From: JAZDFP01 sp043801445
GTDB taxonomy: Bacteria > Planctomycetota > MHYJ01 > JACQXL01
Direction of reading: 5' to 3'
Length of the DNA stretch: 26,423 nt
Assembly (NCBI GenBank): GCA_043801445.1
Contig: JAZDMB010000026.1
Coordinates: 1 to 26,423, forward strand
Of the stretch, positions 1 through 6,694 are shown piece after piece. Under the pieces are notes generated by a model. It saw only the letters and a program-made list of their open reading frames with translations, did no database searches and was not told the DNA's origin. The number at the start of each line of letters is the position of its first letter. The first letter of the stretch is position 1. The position numbers and the translations under genes are program-made.

Positions 1-34
1 TCACTCTAAAATGGCGATTTTTATTTTCACCCAT
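1..34 (-). CDS. 5' fragment of an unidentified gene, truncated by the window edge
   Basis: Only the first eleven codons are visible (MGENKNRHFRV), reading out of the left edge. The start is supported by a strong Shine-Dalgarno AGGAGGTG (complement of 41-48) and by a consensus-like promoter further upstream, so a real gene is likely. Too little protein is present to name it. It lies downstream of the 123-518 gene on the same strand but has its own promoter. Confidence 0.6.
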   Translation of the reverse strand, partial: MGENKNRHFRV

Positions 35-80
35 TGGGTTCACCTCCTTTTTGGTTATTAAATCGTCTCTTTTCCCTCGT

Positions 81-109
81 ATTATAAGACCTTCAAGCCA
101 TTTTGTCTA
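81..109 (-). promoter_or_regulatory. sigma70-type promoter for the left-edge gene
   Basis: On the minus strand there is TAGACA (-35, complement of 104-109), a spacer of exactly 17 bp, and a perfect TATAAT (-10, complement of 81-86). Transcription would start near 72-75, about 40 nt before the ATG at 34, which has a strong Shine-Dalgarno. This is one of the two clearest housekeeping promoters in the window. Confidence 0.65.
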
Positions 110-122
110 CTCATTTCCTGAG

Positions 123-518
123 TTAATATGACGGATACGGGTTAACGTAAGCTGCCATCTCCCTGGCCCAGATGCCGGCATTTCGATATGGTCCTTCGAA
201 TATTTTGGTCAGGAATGTTCCTGAGAGTGTTGCCATTTTAGCGCCCGGAACATTTCCGGCCACGTCAATGTAAATATCCGCGCCCCAAAGAGATTTTTCA
301 TCGGTCAGCATTAATTGATGCGGCGCTTTAACATTTGCTTTATCAATCAGTTCCATATTCCTGATTATCTTTTTCCCAAAATTCAGGGGAATATGCAAAA
401 AGCTGGTAACGTGGTCCTTCACGAAAACCTTATCTTTCCATATAATCTCTTTGTCCTGCCATGGTTCAGGATTAAATGGTTCGCAGCATCCGGTTGATTT
501 TATTGTTTGGTTATCCAT
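123..518 (-). CDS. small conserved protein of unknown function, C-terminus apparently missing
   Basis: A 131-residue soluble protein with no signal peptide. The stretch CCEPFNPEPWQDKEIIWKD and the later LSGTFLTKIFEGPYRNAG resemble a family of about 150-160 residue bacterial proteins loosely annotated as hydrolases; I know of no demonstrated function. Members I remember end in a Cys-rich segment of the type CPxCAKKYG followed by a hydrophobic strand. Here the protein stops at AYVNPYPSY, and I find no such segment in the next 90 bp in any frame, so the C-terminus looks lost or replaced. The start has a good ribosome site (AAAGGA, 7 nt before ATG). It sits 29 bp downstream of the YdeI-like gene on the same strand and is probably cotranscribed with it. 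Confidence 0.7.
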   Translation of the reverse strand: MDNQTIKSTGCCEPFNPEPWQDKEIIWKDKVFVKDHVTSFLHIPLNFGKKIIRNMELIDKANVKAPHQLMLTDEKSLWGADIYIDVAGNVPGAKMATLSGTFLTKIFEGPYRNAGIWAREMAAYVNPYPSY

Positions 519-547
519 ATTTTATTCCTTTCTGTTTAATCCGTTTA

Positions 548-1156
548 TCACTCTTTTATGAAACCGAATCGTTTATTTTGCGCGGTCATTTTGATAAAGT
601 TCAGTAAGCTCCTCCGAAACGCCTCTTTTCCATGTAGCCGGCGGTTTTCGATATAAGCGATACGGATACGCCTGTATCTCGCCGGAAGTCCCCGGAAATT
701 CCGCCATGCCTGCTTGTCACTTTTAAGCCGGTTAAGGATATCATCGGGAACGGTGAATCTTTCCGGTTTATCATTAACAGGGTCAAAAACATGGGCCAGG
801 GCATCCAGTCCGGCCCGGGTCATCTTGTCCCGGCTAATCAGATTACGCACCCGCTCCTTGTTGGCTTGGGAAAGTCCGCTCGTCTTCCTCCTTACAGAAA
901 ATCTCTGGGCAAACCGTTCGCAGTCTACGCGTTTGACGATGCTGTCAATCCAGCCGTAACAAAGCGCCTCATCAACCGCGTCATTATACGAAATACGGGG
1001 CTTGCCGGTTTCCTTGCGGTAATAAACCAGCCAAATTTCCTTTTTACTCCGATGGTTTTTGGCCAGCCAAGCGCGCCAGGATTTCCGGTCTTTTGCATAC
1101 AGGGTTTCACCTAATTCCATAAAATGTAATTCCGGGTATACCCTCCTACGTTCCAT
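548..1156 (-). CDS. YdeI/OmpD-associated family protein
   Basis: A soluble protein of about 202 residues. The N-terminal half carries the family signature: a Trp-rich opening (WRAWLAKNH), then IWLVYYRKETG, then the diagnostic DEALCYGWIDS, followed by FSVRRKTSGLSQANKERV. The C-terminal half is helical and basic, ending in a segment typical of COG4430 proteins. Some members are called bacteriocin-protection proteins, but the biochemical role is unknown. Two adjacent ATGs exist (1159 and 1156). GGAGG (complement of 1163-1167) is 3 nt from the first and 6 nt from the second, so I favour 1156. That Shine-Dalgarno is one arm of a hairpin. The gene is followed after 29 bp by the 123-518 gene. Confidence 0.85.
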   Translation of the reverse strand: MERRRVYPELHFMELGETLYAKDRKSWRAWLAKNHRSKKEIWLVYYRKETGKPRISYNDAVDEALCYGWIDSIVKRVDCERFAQRFSVRRKTSGLSQANKERVRNLISRDKMTRAGLDALAHVFDPVNDKPERFTVPDDILNRLKSDKQAWRNFRGLPARYRRIRIAYIENRRLHGKEAFRRSLLNFIKMTAQNKRFGFIKE

Positions 1157-1162
1157 CATTCG

Positions 1163-1178
1163 CCTCCGGCTTCGGAGG
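1163..1178 (-). promoter_or_regulatory. hairpin that encloses the Shine-Dalgarno of the YdeI-like gene
   Basis: CCTCCG (1163-1168) and CGGAGG (1173-1178) are perfect 6-bp arms with a 4-nt loop. Read on the minus strand, the 3' arm supplies the GGAGG in front of the start codon, so the transcript could hide its own ribosome site. The flanking sequence looks like part of a dispersed GC-rich element, so the arrangement may be an accident of insertion rather than evolved control. Confidence 0.45.
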
Positions 1179-1260
1179 ACAAGTAAAACTTCGGAAGGGC
1201 AGGCCCTCCTCGTCTTCTTGGCCGGAGTTTATTCCAAGCCTGCAGTAAGCAAATCATCCA

Positions 1261-1327
1261 GAGGCTCTGCTTATTTAGCGGTATTTTACCCGATAAGCCA
1301 GTCATGGTCAAGGAGAATCTTGAATAA
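1261..1327 (+). repeat. dispersed ~60-bp element, copy A
   Basis: The copy starts GAGGCTCTGCTTATTTAG, continues with a TTTTACCCGATAAGCCA core, and ends GTCAAGGAGAATCTTGAATA. The same order of words recurs at 4950-5007 and 6542-6614. The last 20 bases are identical between this copy and the one at 6542-6614. Confidence 0.75.
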
Positions 1328-1384
1328 AAAGACAGAACGGTTCAATAATAGGAATAGGTAGAAAATACAAGAAATCTGTAAGCT

Positions 1385-1418
1385 GATTAAACGGATAAGC
1401 CGGATTTTACGGATGAAT
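1385..1418 (+). repeat. 9-bp periodic run related to the hairpin near 25.26-25.30 kb
   Basis: CGGAT recurs every 9 bases in three consecutive units. The leading segment GATTAAACGGATAA matches, in opposite orientation, the hairpin between the MFS and STAS genes (GATTAAACAGATAA there). The two are probably copies of one dispersed word family. Confidence 0.5.
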
Positions 1419-1521
1419 AATCAGGTATGATTACCCGTTTGGCGGATTGTCCCCCGAACCGCATGCATAATTGCAGAAAAGAAGTTTCCATTAGAGTAAT
1501 TACCGAGATTATAGATTAACA

Positions 1522-1539
1522 AAATAAAATATTTTATTT
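1522..1539. repeat. 18-bp perfect AT palindrome upstream of the 1574 gene
   Basis: AAATAAAATATTTTATTT is a perfect palindrome centred 43 bp before the start codon of the following gene. It could be an operator or part of a promoter, but in DNA this AT-rich it may also be chance. Confidence 0.35.
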
Positions 1540-1573
1540 AACGTATATATTATTAAAGCGAAGCGCTAAAATA

Positions 1574-2194
1574 ATGTTAGATAAAAGCACCAAGACCATC
1601 ATATTGACTGCCTTTATATCAGCTATCATATCGGCAGGAATATCCATATTTGTATCCATTCAACTGCTTCACTATCAAAAATCTTACGAGGCAAAACAGC
1701 AGGAGCAGAATTATTCGAAGAATTATTCGTTATTCTGGTCGGCAAAGAATACCACCTCTCAGGTCAACACGAGTTTCTTCAGCCTTTTTAAATTATACAC
1801 CCAGAATTATTTTTCCAAGATAATCACCGTGCGAAATAACGGCGATAAGGCACTCCATAATGTTTATGTAAAGGCGACGTTTAAAGATAAAATCATTGGG
1901 CATTCCAGTATGGAAGACAGCCCGATTCCATTTCATGATTATAACGGTAAAATAGTAATTGACGGTTACGCCTTCAAGGGCAAGAATTCGTTTGATATCC
2001 ATTATACTGATTTTCCGCCGGAGACCACAGTCGAAATAGGCGTTATATTTGACAGGAAAATAATCAAAGATAATGAAAAAACAATACTGGCCAATAAAAA
2101 TCCTTATGAAGGCGCGGATTATCTGAGTGTTTTCTCGGATGAGATCAAGGGTATTTTTATTGAGCAGATAGAGCCGAACCACCCGCCCCGTTAG
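1574..2194 (+). CDS. membrane-anchored protein of unknown function with a predicted extracytoplasmic beta domain
   Basis: I do not recognise this 206-residue protein. It opens with a short polar stretch and a single hydrophobic helix at about residues 9-30 (ILTAFISAIISAGISIFVSI). A short polar helix (QKSYEAKQQEQNYSKNY) follows, then from about residue 80 a beta-rich region beginning IITVRNNGDKALHNVYV. That region resembles the opening strands of immunoglobulin-like or CARDB-like domains, where NxGxxxxxNVxV is common. The likely topology is a single N-terminal anchor with the domain outside. No good Shine-Dalgarno precedes the ATG. It is the only plus-strand gene left of dnaA and converges on the VWA gene, 135 bp away. 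Confidence 0.7.
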   Translation: MLDKSTKTIILTAFISAIISAGISIFVSIQLLHYQKSYEAKQQEQNYSKNYSLFWSAKNTTSQVNTSFFSLFKLYTQNYFSKIITVRNNGDKALHNVYVKATFKDKIIGHSSMEDSPIPFHDYNGKIVIDGYAFKGKNSFDIHYTDFPPETTVEIGVIFDRKIIKDNEKTILANKNPYEGADYLSVFSDEIKGIFIEQIEPNHPPR

Positions 2195-2329
2195 AAGCGT
2201 TCTTATGAATAGGATGAGAAACTTTCTGATAGGTTATTATTTCCTCTACGGGTTCGATTCTAACGGGGTGAAGATGCATCAGTGTCTTGCTACTGCCAGA
2301 TGAATAAATAGATGCACTCCGGGACCGGC

Positions 2330-4021
2330 TTATTTTTTCCGTCCGGTTGATTTGGAGGTATTATCCTTGAATACGCCGCCGGTTGCCTGGGCTAAGTTAT
2401 TCATGAATTTCACGTCCACGTCCAAGGTCGGGTGAAGCGCTTCGATGTTGATAGGCGATTCGCCTACCGCGACGATATTGAATCTGATGCCCCGTATCTG
2501 GGATATCTTTTTTATCTCGTCCACAATCTGGTTTTTGTCTATAATCTTGCCCATCCTGGCGCCGCTGCCGTCCGTGACCATGAAGACGTTGTCCACACCG
2601 CCGAATTCGTTGATATAGTTGCAGTCGCGCTTGAGCTCGACCACCCATTTCTTGGATTTAGCCGTGCCGGTGCCCGGCTTGTCGTAGCCGGATTTGACGG
2701 GCGTTTCGGCGGGCGCGTCCAGTTCTTTTCCGATAAATTTGTAGACGAACTCCAGGATTTCATAAAAGTATGTGCCCATACCCAGGCCTAATTTCTGGTC
2801 AACATATTCCAGGGCGACGATTTTATTCTCAATGCTTGCCGGCACCAGGGTCTCCTTCCATGGATACTGCTGCCGGTCAAAGGTAACGATGGTGAATTCG
2901 ACTGTCGGGTCGAGGTAATAAATGGCATTAGCCAGTTCCTTGCGGGCTGCCTCAAACCTGCTCTGGGCGCTCCGGATATCGATTTTCTTTTTCAGTTCCC
3001 TGAGTTTATCTATCATCGCCATGTCGATAGGCTGTCCTTTGAGTTCTGCTTCTTTAATTGCCCGTTCACAGGGGTCTGCGCTCAGGTCGTGTTTGGAATA
3101 ATGGTCCTTGGTGAAGTTGGCGGTCTGACCCATACTATCGGATATATCCATTATGAAGATGGTCCGGGCTGAGGTGACCGTAATTCCGTAATAGAGCACC
3201 GGGATGATGGAGATGGTTTCGCCCGGCGCCGGGATATATTCCTTGCCCTGCTTCTTGTTCCACCACTGTAGCCAGGGACGTCCCTGGATGCCCAGGTCCT
3301 CGCCGGTCAATGTCTTGAGCAGGTCGATTATTTTTATCCTGACACAGCCGTTGAGTGATTCATTCTGGATGGTATTGATAAATGGTTCGATTAAATCCTG
3401 GCTGGAAACGGTTTCCAGGTAGTTAAGCGCAGCGATTTTGATTTCCCAGGTAACGTCTTCATCCAGGGTTTCACAGGCGCGCTGAATGGCATCGGGCGTT
3501 TTGAGGTCTTTCAATGCCTTGAAGACCGCAATCCGAACCGCAATGCTCGGGTCATCTGCCAGGCCGGTCAGGCACTGGATTACTTCCGGGGTATTGATGA
3601 ATGCCATAGCTTGAATTACATAAAAGCGCAGGCGCCAGGGGTTTTTGGCATCCGAGCCGGTCTTGACCAAATATTCGATGCTCTTGGGCTGGCTCATTTT
3701 CTTCAGGCCCTCAATGCAGGCGTCCAGGACCGGAAGAGATATCTGGATTTCATTGCCGATTTTGCCGATGTCGCGTTTTACTTCGTCCGTGAGATGGCCG
3801 ACTAAAATTGTCACGGCTTCGTATTCCACAGCCGGATAGATGGCGTTGGACAGTTCGGCCGTGACTTTGATTCTGACCGAAGAATTGGCGTTCTTCTTTT
3901 TTTCCGTGAACCTCTGAAGCGCATCCTGCCATCGGCTTACGTTCTGCTGAGCCAGGCCCAGCGGACCGTGGTTAAATAATAAATATAAGCCCAGCAACAA
4001 AAGAACCGGAATTTTTTTCAT
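2330..4021 (-). CDS. secreted HEAT-repeat and von Willebrand factor A domain protein
   Basis: A 563-residue protein. It begins with a signal peptide (MKKIPVLLLLGLYLLFNHG, cleavage probably near LGLAQQ). Residues ~50-240 hold HEAT-like helical pairs with phrases such as DDPSIAVRIAVFKALKDLKTP. A VWA domain starts near 285 with an intact MIDAS motif, IMDISDSMG (DxSxS at 292-296), and closes with NLAQATGGVF. VWA domains bind protein ligands through a metal ion, and HEAT repeats are protein-binding scaffolds, so a periplasmic or surface adaptor role is inferred. The open frame extends upstream to 4141, but MKKIP at 4021 is chosen because it starts a proper signal peptide and has AGGA 7 nt upstream. 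The partner is unknown. This combination is common in Planctomycetota. Confidence 0.85.
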   Translation of the reverse strand: MKKIPVLLLLGLYLLFNHGPLGLAQQNVSRWQDALQRFTEKKKNANSSVRIKVTAELSNAIYPAVEYEAVTILVGHLTDEVKRDIGKIGNEIQISLPVLDACIEGLKKMSQPKSIEYLVKTGSDAKNPWRLRFYVIQAMAFINTPEVIQCLTGLADDPSIAVRIAVFKALKDLKTPDAIQRACETLDEDVTWEIKIAALNYLETVSSQDLIEPFINTIQNESLNGCVRIKIIDLLKTLTGEDLGIQGRPWLQWWNKKQGKEYIPAPGETISIIPVLYYGITVTSARTIFIMDISDSMGQTANFTKDHYSKHDLSADPCERAIKEAELKGQPIDMAMIDKLRELKKKIDIRSAQSRFEAARKELANAIYYLDPTVEFTIVTFDRQQYPWKETLVPASIENKIVALEYVDQKLGLGMGTYFYEILEFVYKFIGKELDAPAETPVKSGYDKPGTGTAKSKKWVVELKRDCNYINEFGGVDNVFMVTDGSGARMGKIIDKNQIVDEIKKISQIRGIRFNIVAVGESPINIEALHPTLDVDVKFMNNLAQATGGVFKDNTSKSTGRKK

Positions 4022-4144
4022 ACCATTATCCTGCTGATAATAGTAACCATAAAAAACGTTCGGTGTCAAGTTAAATCTACGGATGGGCCCCGGCCCGAAC
4101 GGCTCGGCTCGTGCTGCGCAGCGCAATCCTGATTCACACAATCA

Positions 4145-4516
4145 TCAGCTACTGCCGAATTTCCTAATGTCGTCTGTTACCTGCTTATCGTAGTCTTTCA
4201 TTGCGGTTTTGTATTGGCTGGCTTTTTTGTATATGGGCGACAACATTTTCAGCCGGAATAAATATAGTTCTATAATAAGTATAGTAATAATAGTGCCTAC
4301 AATAATGCTATAAAAAGCATCTACAATCGTATCAACTGCTGTTGCCGTTTTAGAATACGGGGCAAAAATACTATAGGCAATTAAAGCCACGGCAGCCGAA
4401 ATAGTTATCCAGATACCAGCGACTGCAATCCGGCGGACAATTCCGCTGCTTTTTTCATCAATTGCGTCAAATTGCTCTTCAGTTATTCCGAATTCTTCCG
4501 GTTTTGGCTTTTCCAT
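4145..4516 (-). CDS. small membrane protein of unknown function, two helices
   Basis: A 123-residue protein that I do not recognise. An acidic N-terminal segment (MEKPKPEEFGITEEQFDAI) precedes two hydrophobic helices at about residues 30-52 and 65-88 (FYSIIVGTIITILIIELYLF). A charged C-terminal tail of about 30 residues follows. Both ends are probably cytoplasmic. It lies 41 bp downstream of another small membrane protein gene and 123 bp upstream of the HEAT/VWA gene, all on the same strand, so the three could be one transcript. The ribosome site is weak. Confidence 0.7.
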   Translation of the reverse strand: MEKPKPEEFGITEEQFDAIDEKSSGIVRRIAVAGIWITISAAVALIAYSIFAPYSKTATAVDTIVDAFYSIIVGTIITILIIELYLFRLKMLSPIYKKASQYKTAMKDYDKQVTDDIRKFGSS

Positions 4517-4557
4517 TTTTCTTATGAATTCCGTGTTTAGCCACTCCGACGTTCGGA

Positions 4558-4863
4558 TTATACCGGCTGGGTGGGTTCTTTTTCTTTTATGGTCAGTTCC
4601 AATCCACCGAATTTACCGGCAAACAAATTATAAATCAATGCGCCAAGCATTGCCGTAATATCATACATTACAAGTAATAGTATAGGATACCCCACCATCG
4701 CTAATATCCCCGCAATCCATATCTCTTTTTGCCCGACAACTATTCCTACTACAACAAATGCAATGCCTATCAGGAAGCACAGTACCGCCGGAAAAATCAT
4801 CATATAAGTGGTTACTTTCAGGGCGTTCAAAACCCCGAATTTCTTTATTTCTATCTTTTTCAT
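4558..4863 (-). CDS. small membrane protein, KKFGVLNALK-type family of unknown function
   Basis: A 101-residue protein with a basic start (MKKIEIKKFGVLNALKV) and two or three hydrophobic segments: about 20-43, then 50-65 running into 66-82. It ends IYNLFAGKFGGLELTIKE. Short proteins of this pattern, a KKFxVLxxxK opening and a GAxxYNxxAxxxGGxEx close, occur in many bacteria and archaea without known function. The start is well supported: AAAGGAGT lies 8 nt before the ATG. It is first in a possible three-gene run with the 4145-4516 and HEAT/VWA genes. Confidence 0.8.
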   Translation of the reverse strand: MKKIEIKKFGVLNALKVTTYMMIFPAVLCFLIGIAFVVVGIVVGQKEIWIAGILAMVGYPILLLVMYDITAMLGALIYNLFAGKFGGLELTIKEKEPTQPV

Positions 4864-4949
4864 ATTGACATACTCCTTTCTTTATCAATTTATAATTCTA
4901 TTGTCATTTTGTCCCGCCTACAAAGTTCCGTAATTCCGGTAACATCTTT

Positions 4950-5007
4950 CTTATTTACCGTCATTTTACCCGACAAGCCAAGCCGGGTCAATGATAATCC
5001 AGAATAA
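4950..5007 (+). repeat. dispersed ~60-bp element, copy B
   Basis: The order of words is the same as in copies A and C: CTTATTTA, then ATTTTACCCGACAAGCCA, then GGGTCAATGATAATCCAGAATA. It is more diverged at the 3' end than the other two. It lies about 90 bp upstream of the small membrane protein gene at 4558-4863. Confidence 0.65.
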
Positions 5008-5020
5008 AATGGTTGGAAGC

Positions 5021-5038
5021 CACAGATTACACAGATTT
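5021..5038 (+). repeat. CACAGATTW tandem, 9-bp period
   Basis: Two adjacent 9-mers, CACAGATTA and CACAGATTT. Related words (CAGATTACAC, CACAGATGG) recur in the reverse orientation in the 25.6-26.2 kb gap. Confidence 0.5.
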
Positions 5039-5048
5039 AATATTAGAA

Positions 5049-5135
5049 GATAGGTTAAGAGAATAGGAAACGTAGATTCACCGCACCTGCCCGAATAAAT
5101 ATTCGTTCAGGCGGGGAGGCGCAAAGAACACAGAG
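5049..5135 (+). repeat. dispersed element with nested palindrome, copy 1
   Basis: The copy reads GATAGGTTAAGAGAATAGG, AAACGTAGATTCACCGC, then a palindromic insert (about 5085-5119: CCTGCCCGAATA and ATTCGTTCAGGCGGGG around a perfect CGAATA..TATTCG core), then GGCGCAAAGAACACAGAGA. The copy at 6628-6690 has the same flanks without the insert. An inverted copy with the insert lies near 25.95-26.02 kb. Confidence 0.75.
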
Positions 5136-5254
5136 AAATCAGTTTGCTGTTCCCAGAATTCCGATACCATTTTCTAAAAACCATACCATGCATCATAGGC
5201 AAATCACTCACCCCAGCCTGTCAAATGTGTTCCACTTGTCATAATAAAGGGAAA

Positions 5255-6343
5255 TTAATTATAGGTGTAGGACTCGTACTCACTCACCACATCATCAGCC
5301 GTGAACCAGACCCCATCTGTCCCGGGACCACCTTCATACAGAACCTTTCGTGTCAGTCTCCCGTGGGCATCATAGGTGTAGGAACGGTAGCAACCCACCA
5401 CATCATCTGCGTTGAACCAGATACCATCTGTCCCTGCACCATCATACCAATACCGAACCTCTCGTGTCAGTCTCCCCTGGGCATTATAGGTGAAGGACTC
5501 ATAGCCACACACCCTATCATCAACGGTGAACAATTTCTTATCTATCCCTTCCCAATCATACTCAACCTTTCGTGTTAGTTTCCCCTCGGCATCATAGGTG
5601 TAGGAATAGTAGGTACACACCTCATCATCATCCGTGAACCATTTCTTATCTGTTCCTTCCCAATCATATTCAACCTCTCGTGTCAGTCGCCCCTGAGCAT
5701 CATAGGTGTAAGAATAGTAGAAATCCATCACATCATCTGGGGTGAAGCAGATACCATCTGTCCTGTAAGTATGATAATACGAAAACTTTTGTATCTGTTT
5801 CCCATAGTCATCATAGGTGCGGGAATAGTAGTCAAGCGCATCAGCACCTGGGAAGCTCCAGCTCCCAGATGACCCTCTACCACTACTATGCCAAACCGCT
5901 CGTATCTCTTTCCTCCGGGCACCATCGGTGGTGGAGTAGCTTCTCATCACCACATCATCAGCGGTGTACCATGTCCCATCTGTCCCGGCATCATCATACC
6001 AAACCTCTCGTGTCAGTTTTCCCTCGGCATCATAAGTATAGGAGAAGTAGCTACTCACATTGTCATCAGCGGTGAACCAGTTCTCATCTGTCCCGTAATA
6101 ATACGAAACCTTTCGTGTCAGTTTCCCCTGGGCATCATAGGTGTAGGAATAGTAGTCAACCACCCTATAATCAGCGGTGAACCAGATACCGTCTGTCCCG
6201 GCACCCCAAAACTGAACCTCTCGTGTCAGTTTTCCCTCGGCATCATAGGTGTAGGAATAGTAGAGCCCAACATCATCAGCGGTGAACCAGACTTCATCTG
6301 TCCCGGGACCACTATAATACCACACCTTTCGGGTCAGTTTACC
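5255..6343 (-). repeat. tandem coding repeat, unit about 105-114 bp
   Basis: This is the DNA counterpart of the ten protein units. The plus strand shows GGCATCATAGGTGTAGGA and CATCATCAGC-type words recurring about every 105-114 bp. Near-identical blocks suggest recent duplication or recombination among units; the centre (about 5790-5950) is the most diverged. Confidence 0.85.
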
Positions 6344-6505
6344 GGCTTGTCCCATAGGGGAAAGCGGTGCGATACTCTTGCTGTCAGACGGACTACTACT
6401 GCTGTCGTCCTTGTCTTTTTTGCCAGAGGGATAGTTACAGGCCGTGAGCATTATGCCCATCAACAGAAGAGGCATTAACCATTTTATTAATCTTATTTTT
6501 ACCAT
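5255..6505 (-). CDS. lipoprotein made of about ten YD-like tandem repeats
   Basis: A 416-residue predicted lipoprotein. MVKIRLIKWLMPLLLMGIMLTAC is a type II signal with the modified Cys at 23. A Ser/Asp-rich linker runs to residue 54. The rest, 55-416, is ten tandem units of about 36 residues with consensus GxLTRxVxYxxxGTDG, IWFTADDVVxxYYS, YTYDA. Units 4-6 are degenerate. Units of this kind resemble YD/RHS-type strand repeats combined with a (G)TDxxWFTxDD loop that could bind calcium; the role is unknown but surface exposure is likely. The protein ends in mid-unit (SYTYN, stop). An alternative TTG start at 6532 lacks a better ribosome site; ATG 6505 gives a proper signal peptide. No toxin domain follows, unlike true RHS proteins. 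Confidence 0.8.
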   Translation of the reverse strand: MVKIRLIKWLMPLLLMGIMLTACNYPSGKKDKDDSSSSPSDSKSIAPLSPMGQAGKLTRKVWYYSGPGTDEVWFTADDVGLYYSYTYDAEGKLTREVQFWGAGTDGIWFTADYRVVDYYSYTYDAQGKLTRKVSYYYGTDENWFTADDNVSSYFSYTYDAEGKLTREVWYDDAGTDGTWYTADDVVMRSYSTTDGARRKEIRAVWHSSGRGSSGSWSFPGADALDYYSRTYDDYGKQIQKFSYYHTYRTDGICFTPDDVMDFYYSYTYDAQGRLTREVEYDWEGTDKKWFTDDDEVCTYYSYTYDAEGKLTRKVEYDWEGIDKKLFTVDDRVCGYESFTYNAQGRLTREVRYWYDGAGTDGIWFNADDVVGCYRSYTYDAHGRLTRKVLYEGGPGTDGVWFTADDVVSEYESYTYN

Positions 6506-6541
6506 AATTAATCTACTAATCCGATGACACAATCCCTGACG

Positions 6542-6614
6542 GGAGGCTGCGCTCTACTTATTTAGTGGCAGTTTATCAGATAAGCAAATCCGAGTCAAGG
6601 AGAATCTTGAATAA
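6542..6614 (+). repeat. dispersed ~60-bp element, copy C
   Basis: GAGGCTGCGCTCTACTTATT, then CAGTTTATCAGATAAGCAAA, then GTCAAGGAGAATCTTGAATA. The 3' 20 bases match copy A exactly. It lies immediately upstream of the repeat lipoprotein gene. Confidence 0.75.
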
Positions 6615-6635
6615 TTAGTAGGTAGAAGGTAGGTT
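6615..6635 (+). repeat. short heptamer run, GTAGNNN type
   Basis: Three consecutive 7-mers (TTAGTAG, GTAGAAG, GTAGGTT) lead directly into AAGAGAATAGGAAACGTAG. The same heptamer type precedes the AAGAGAAGAAAC words of the inverted copies at 26.02-26.20 kb. Confidence 0.5.
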
Positions 6636-6690
6636 AAGAGAATAGGAAACGTAGATTCACCGCAAAGGCGCAAAGAACGCAGAGATTTAA
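6628..6690 (+). repeat. dispersed element without nested palindrome, copy 2
   Basis: GGTAGGTTAAGAGAATAGG then AAACGTAGATTCACCGC then AAAGGCGCAAAGAACGCAGA. This is the uninterrupted form of the element at 5049-5135, ending just before the dinG stop codon. Confidence 0.7.
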
Positions 6691-6694
6691 TTAA

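Larger units (their letters stand above)
1157..1573. other. intergenic gap with dispersed repeat material
   Basis: No convincing gene lies in this roughly 415-bp gap between two divergent genes. It contains the SD hairpin, one copy of the ~60-bp element (1261-1327), a 9-bp periodic run (1385-1418) and an 18-bp AT palindrome (1522-1539). Short open frames here are fortuitous. Confidence 0.7.
4864..5254. other. repeat-filled intergenic gap
   Basis: No gene is supported in these ~390 bp between two minus-strand genes. The gap holds copy B of the ~60-bp element (4950-5007), a 9-bp periodic CACAGATTW run (5021-5038), and a GTAGATTCACCGC-type element with a nested palindrome (5049-5135). An open frame at 5144-5578 runs antisense into the repeat lipoprotein and is not credible. 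Confidence 0.75.

Noticed and set aside
2251..2260. GGTTCGATTC resembling the T-arm of a tRNA
   Set aside because: No pairing T-stem, acceptor stem or anticodon arm can be formed around it.
4022..4141. Longer N-terminus for the HEAT/VWA protein
   Set aside because: It would bury the signal peptide 40 residues in, and the extension is Arg/Pro-rich intergenic sequence without a ribosome site.
5255..6343. Possible CRISPR array because of regular repeats
   Set aside because: The unit is ~108 bp, coding throughout, with no short constant repeat separated by unique spacers.
5888..6478. 196-codon plus-strand frame rich in Ile, Pro and Cys (also 5144-5578)
   Set aside because: It is the antisense shadow of the tandem repeat lipoprotein; its apparent repeats are the complement of the real ones.
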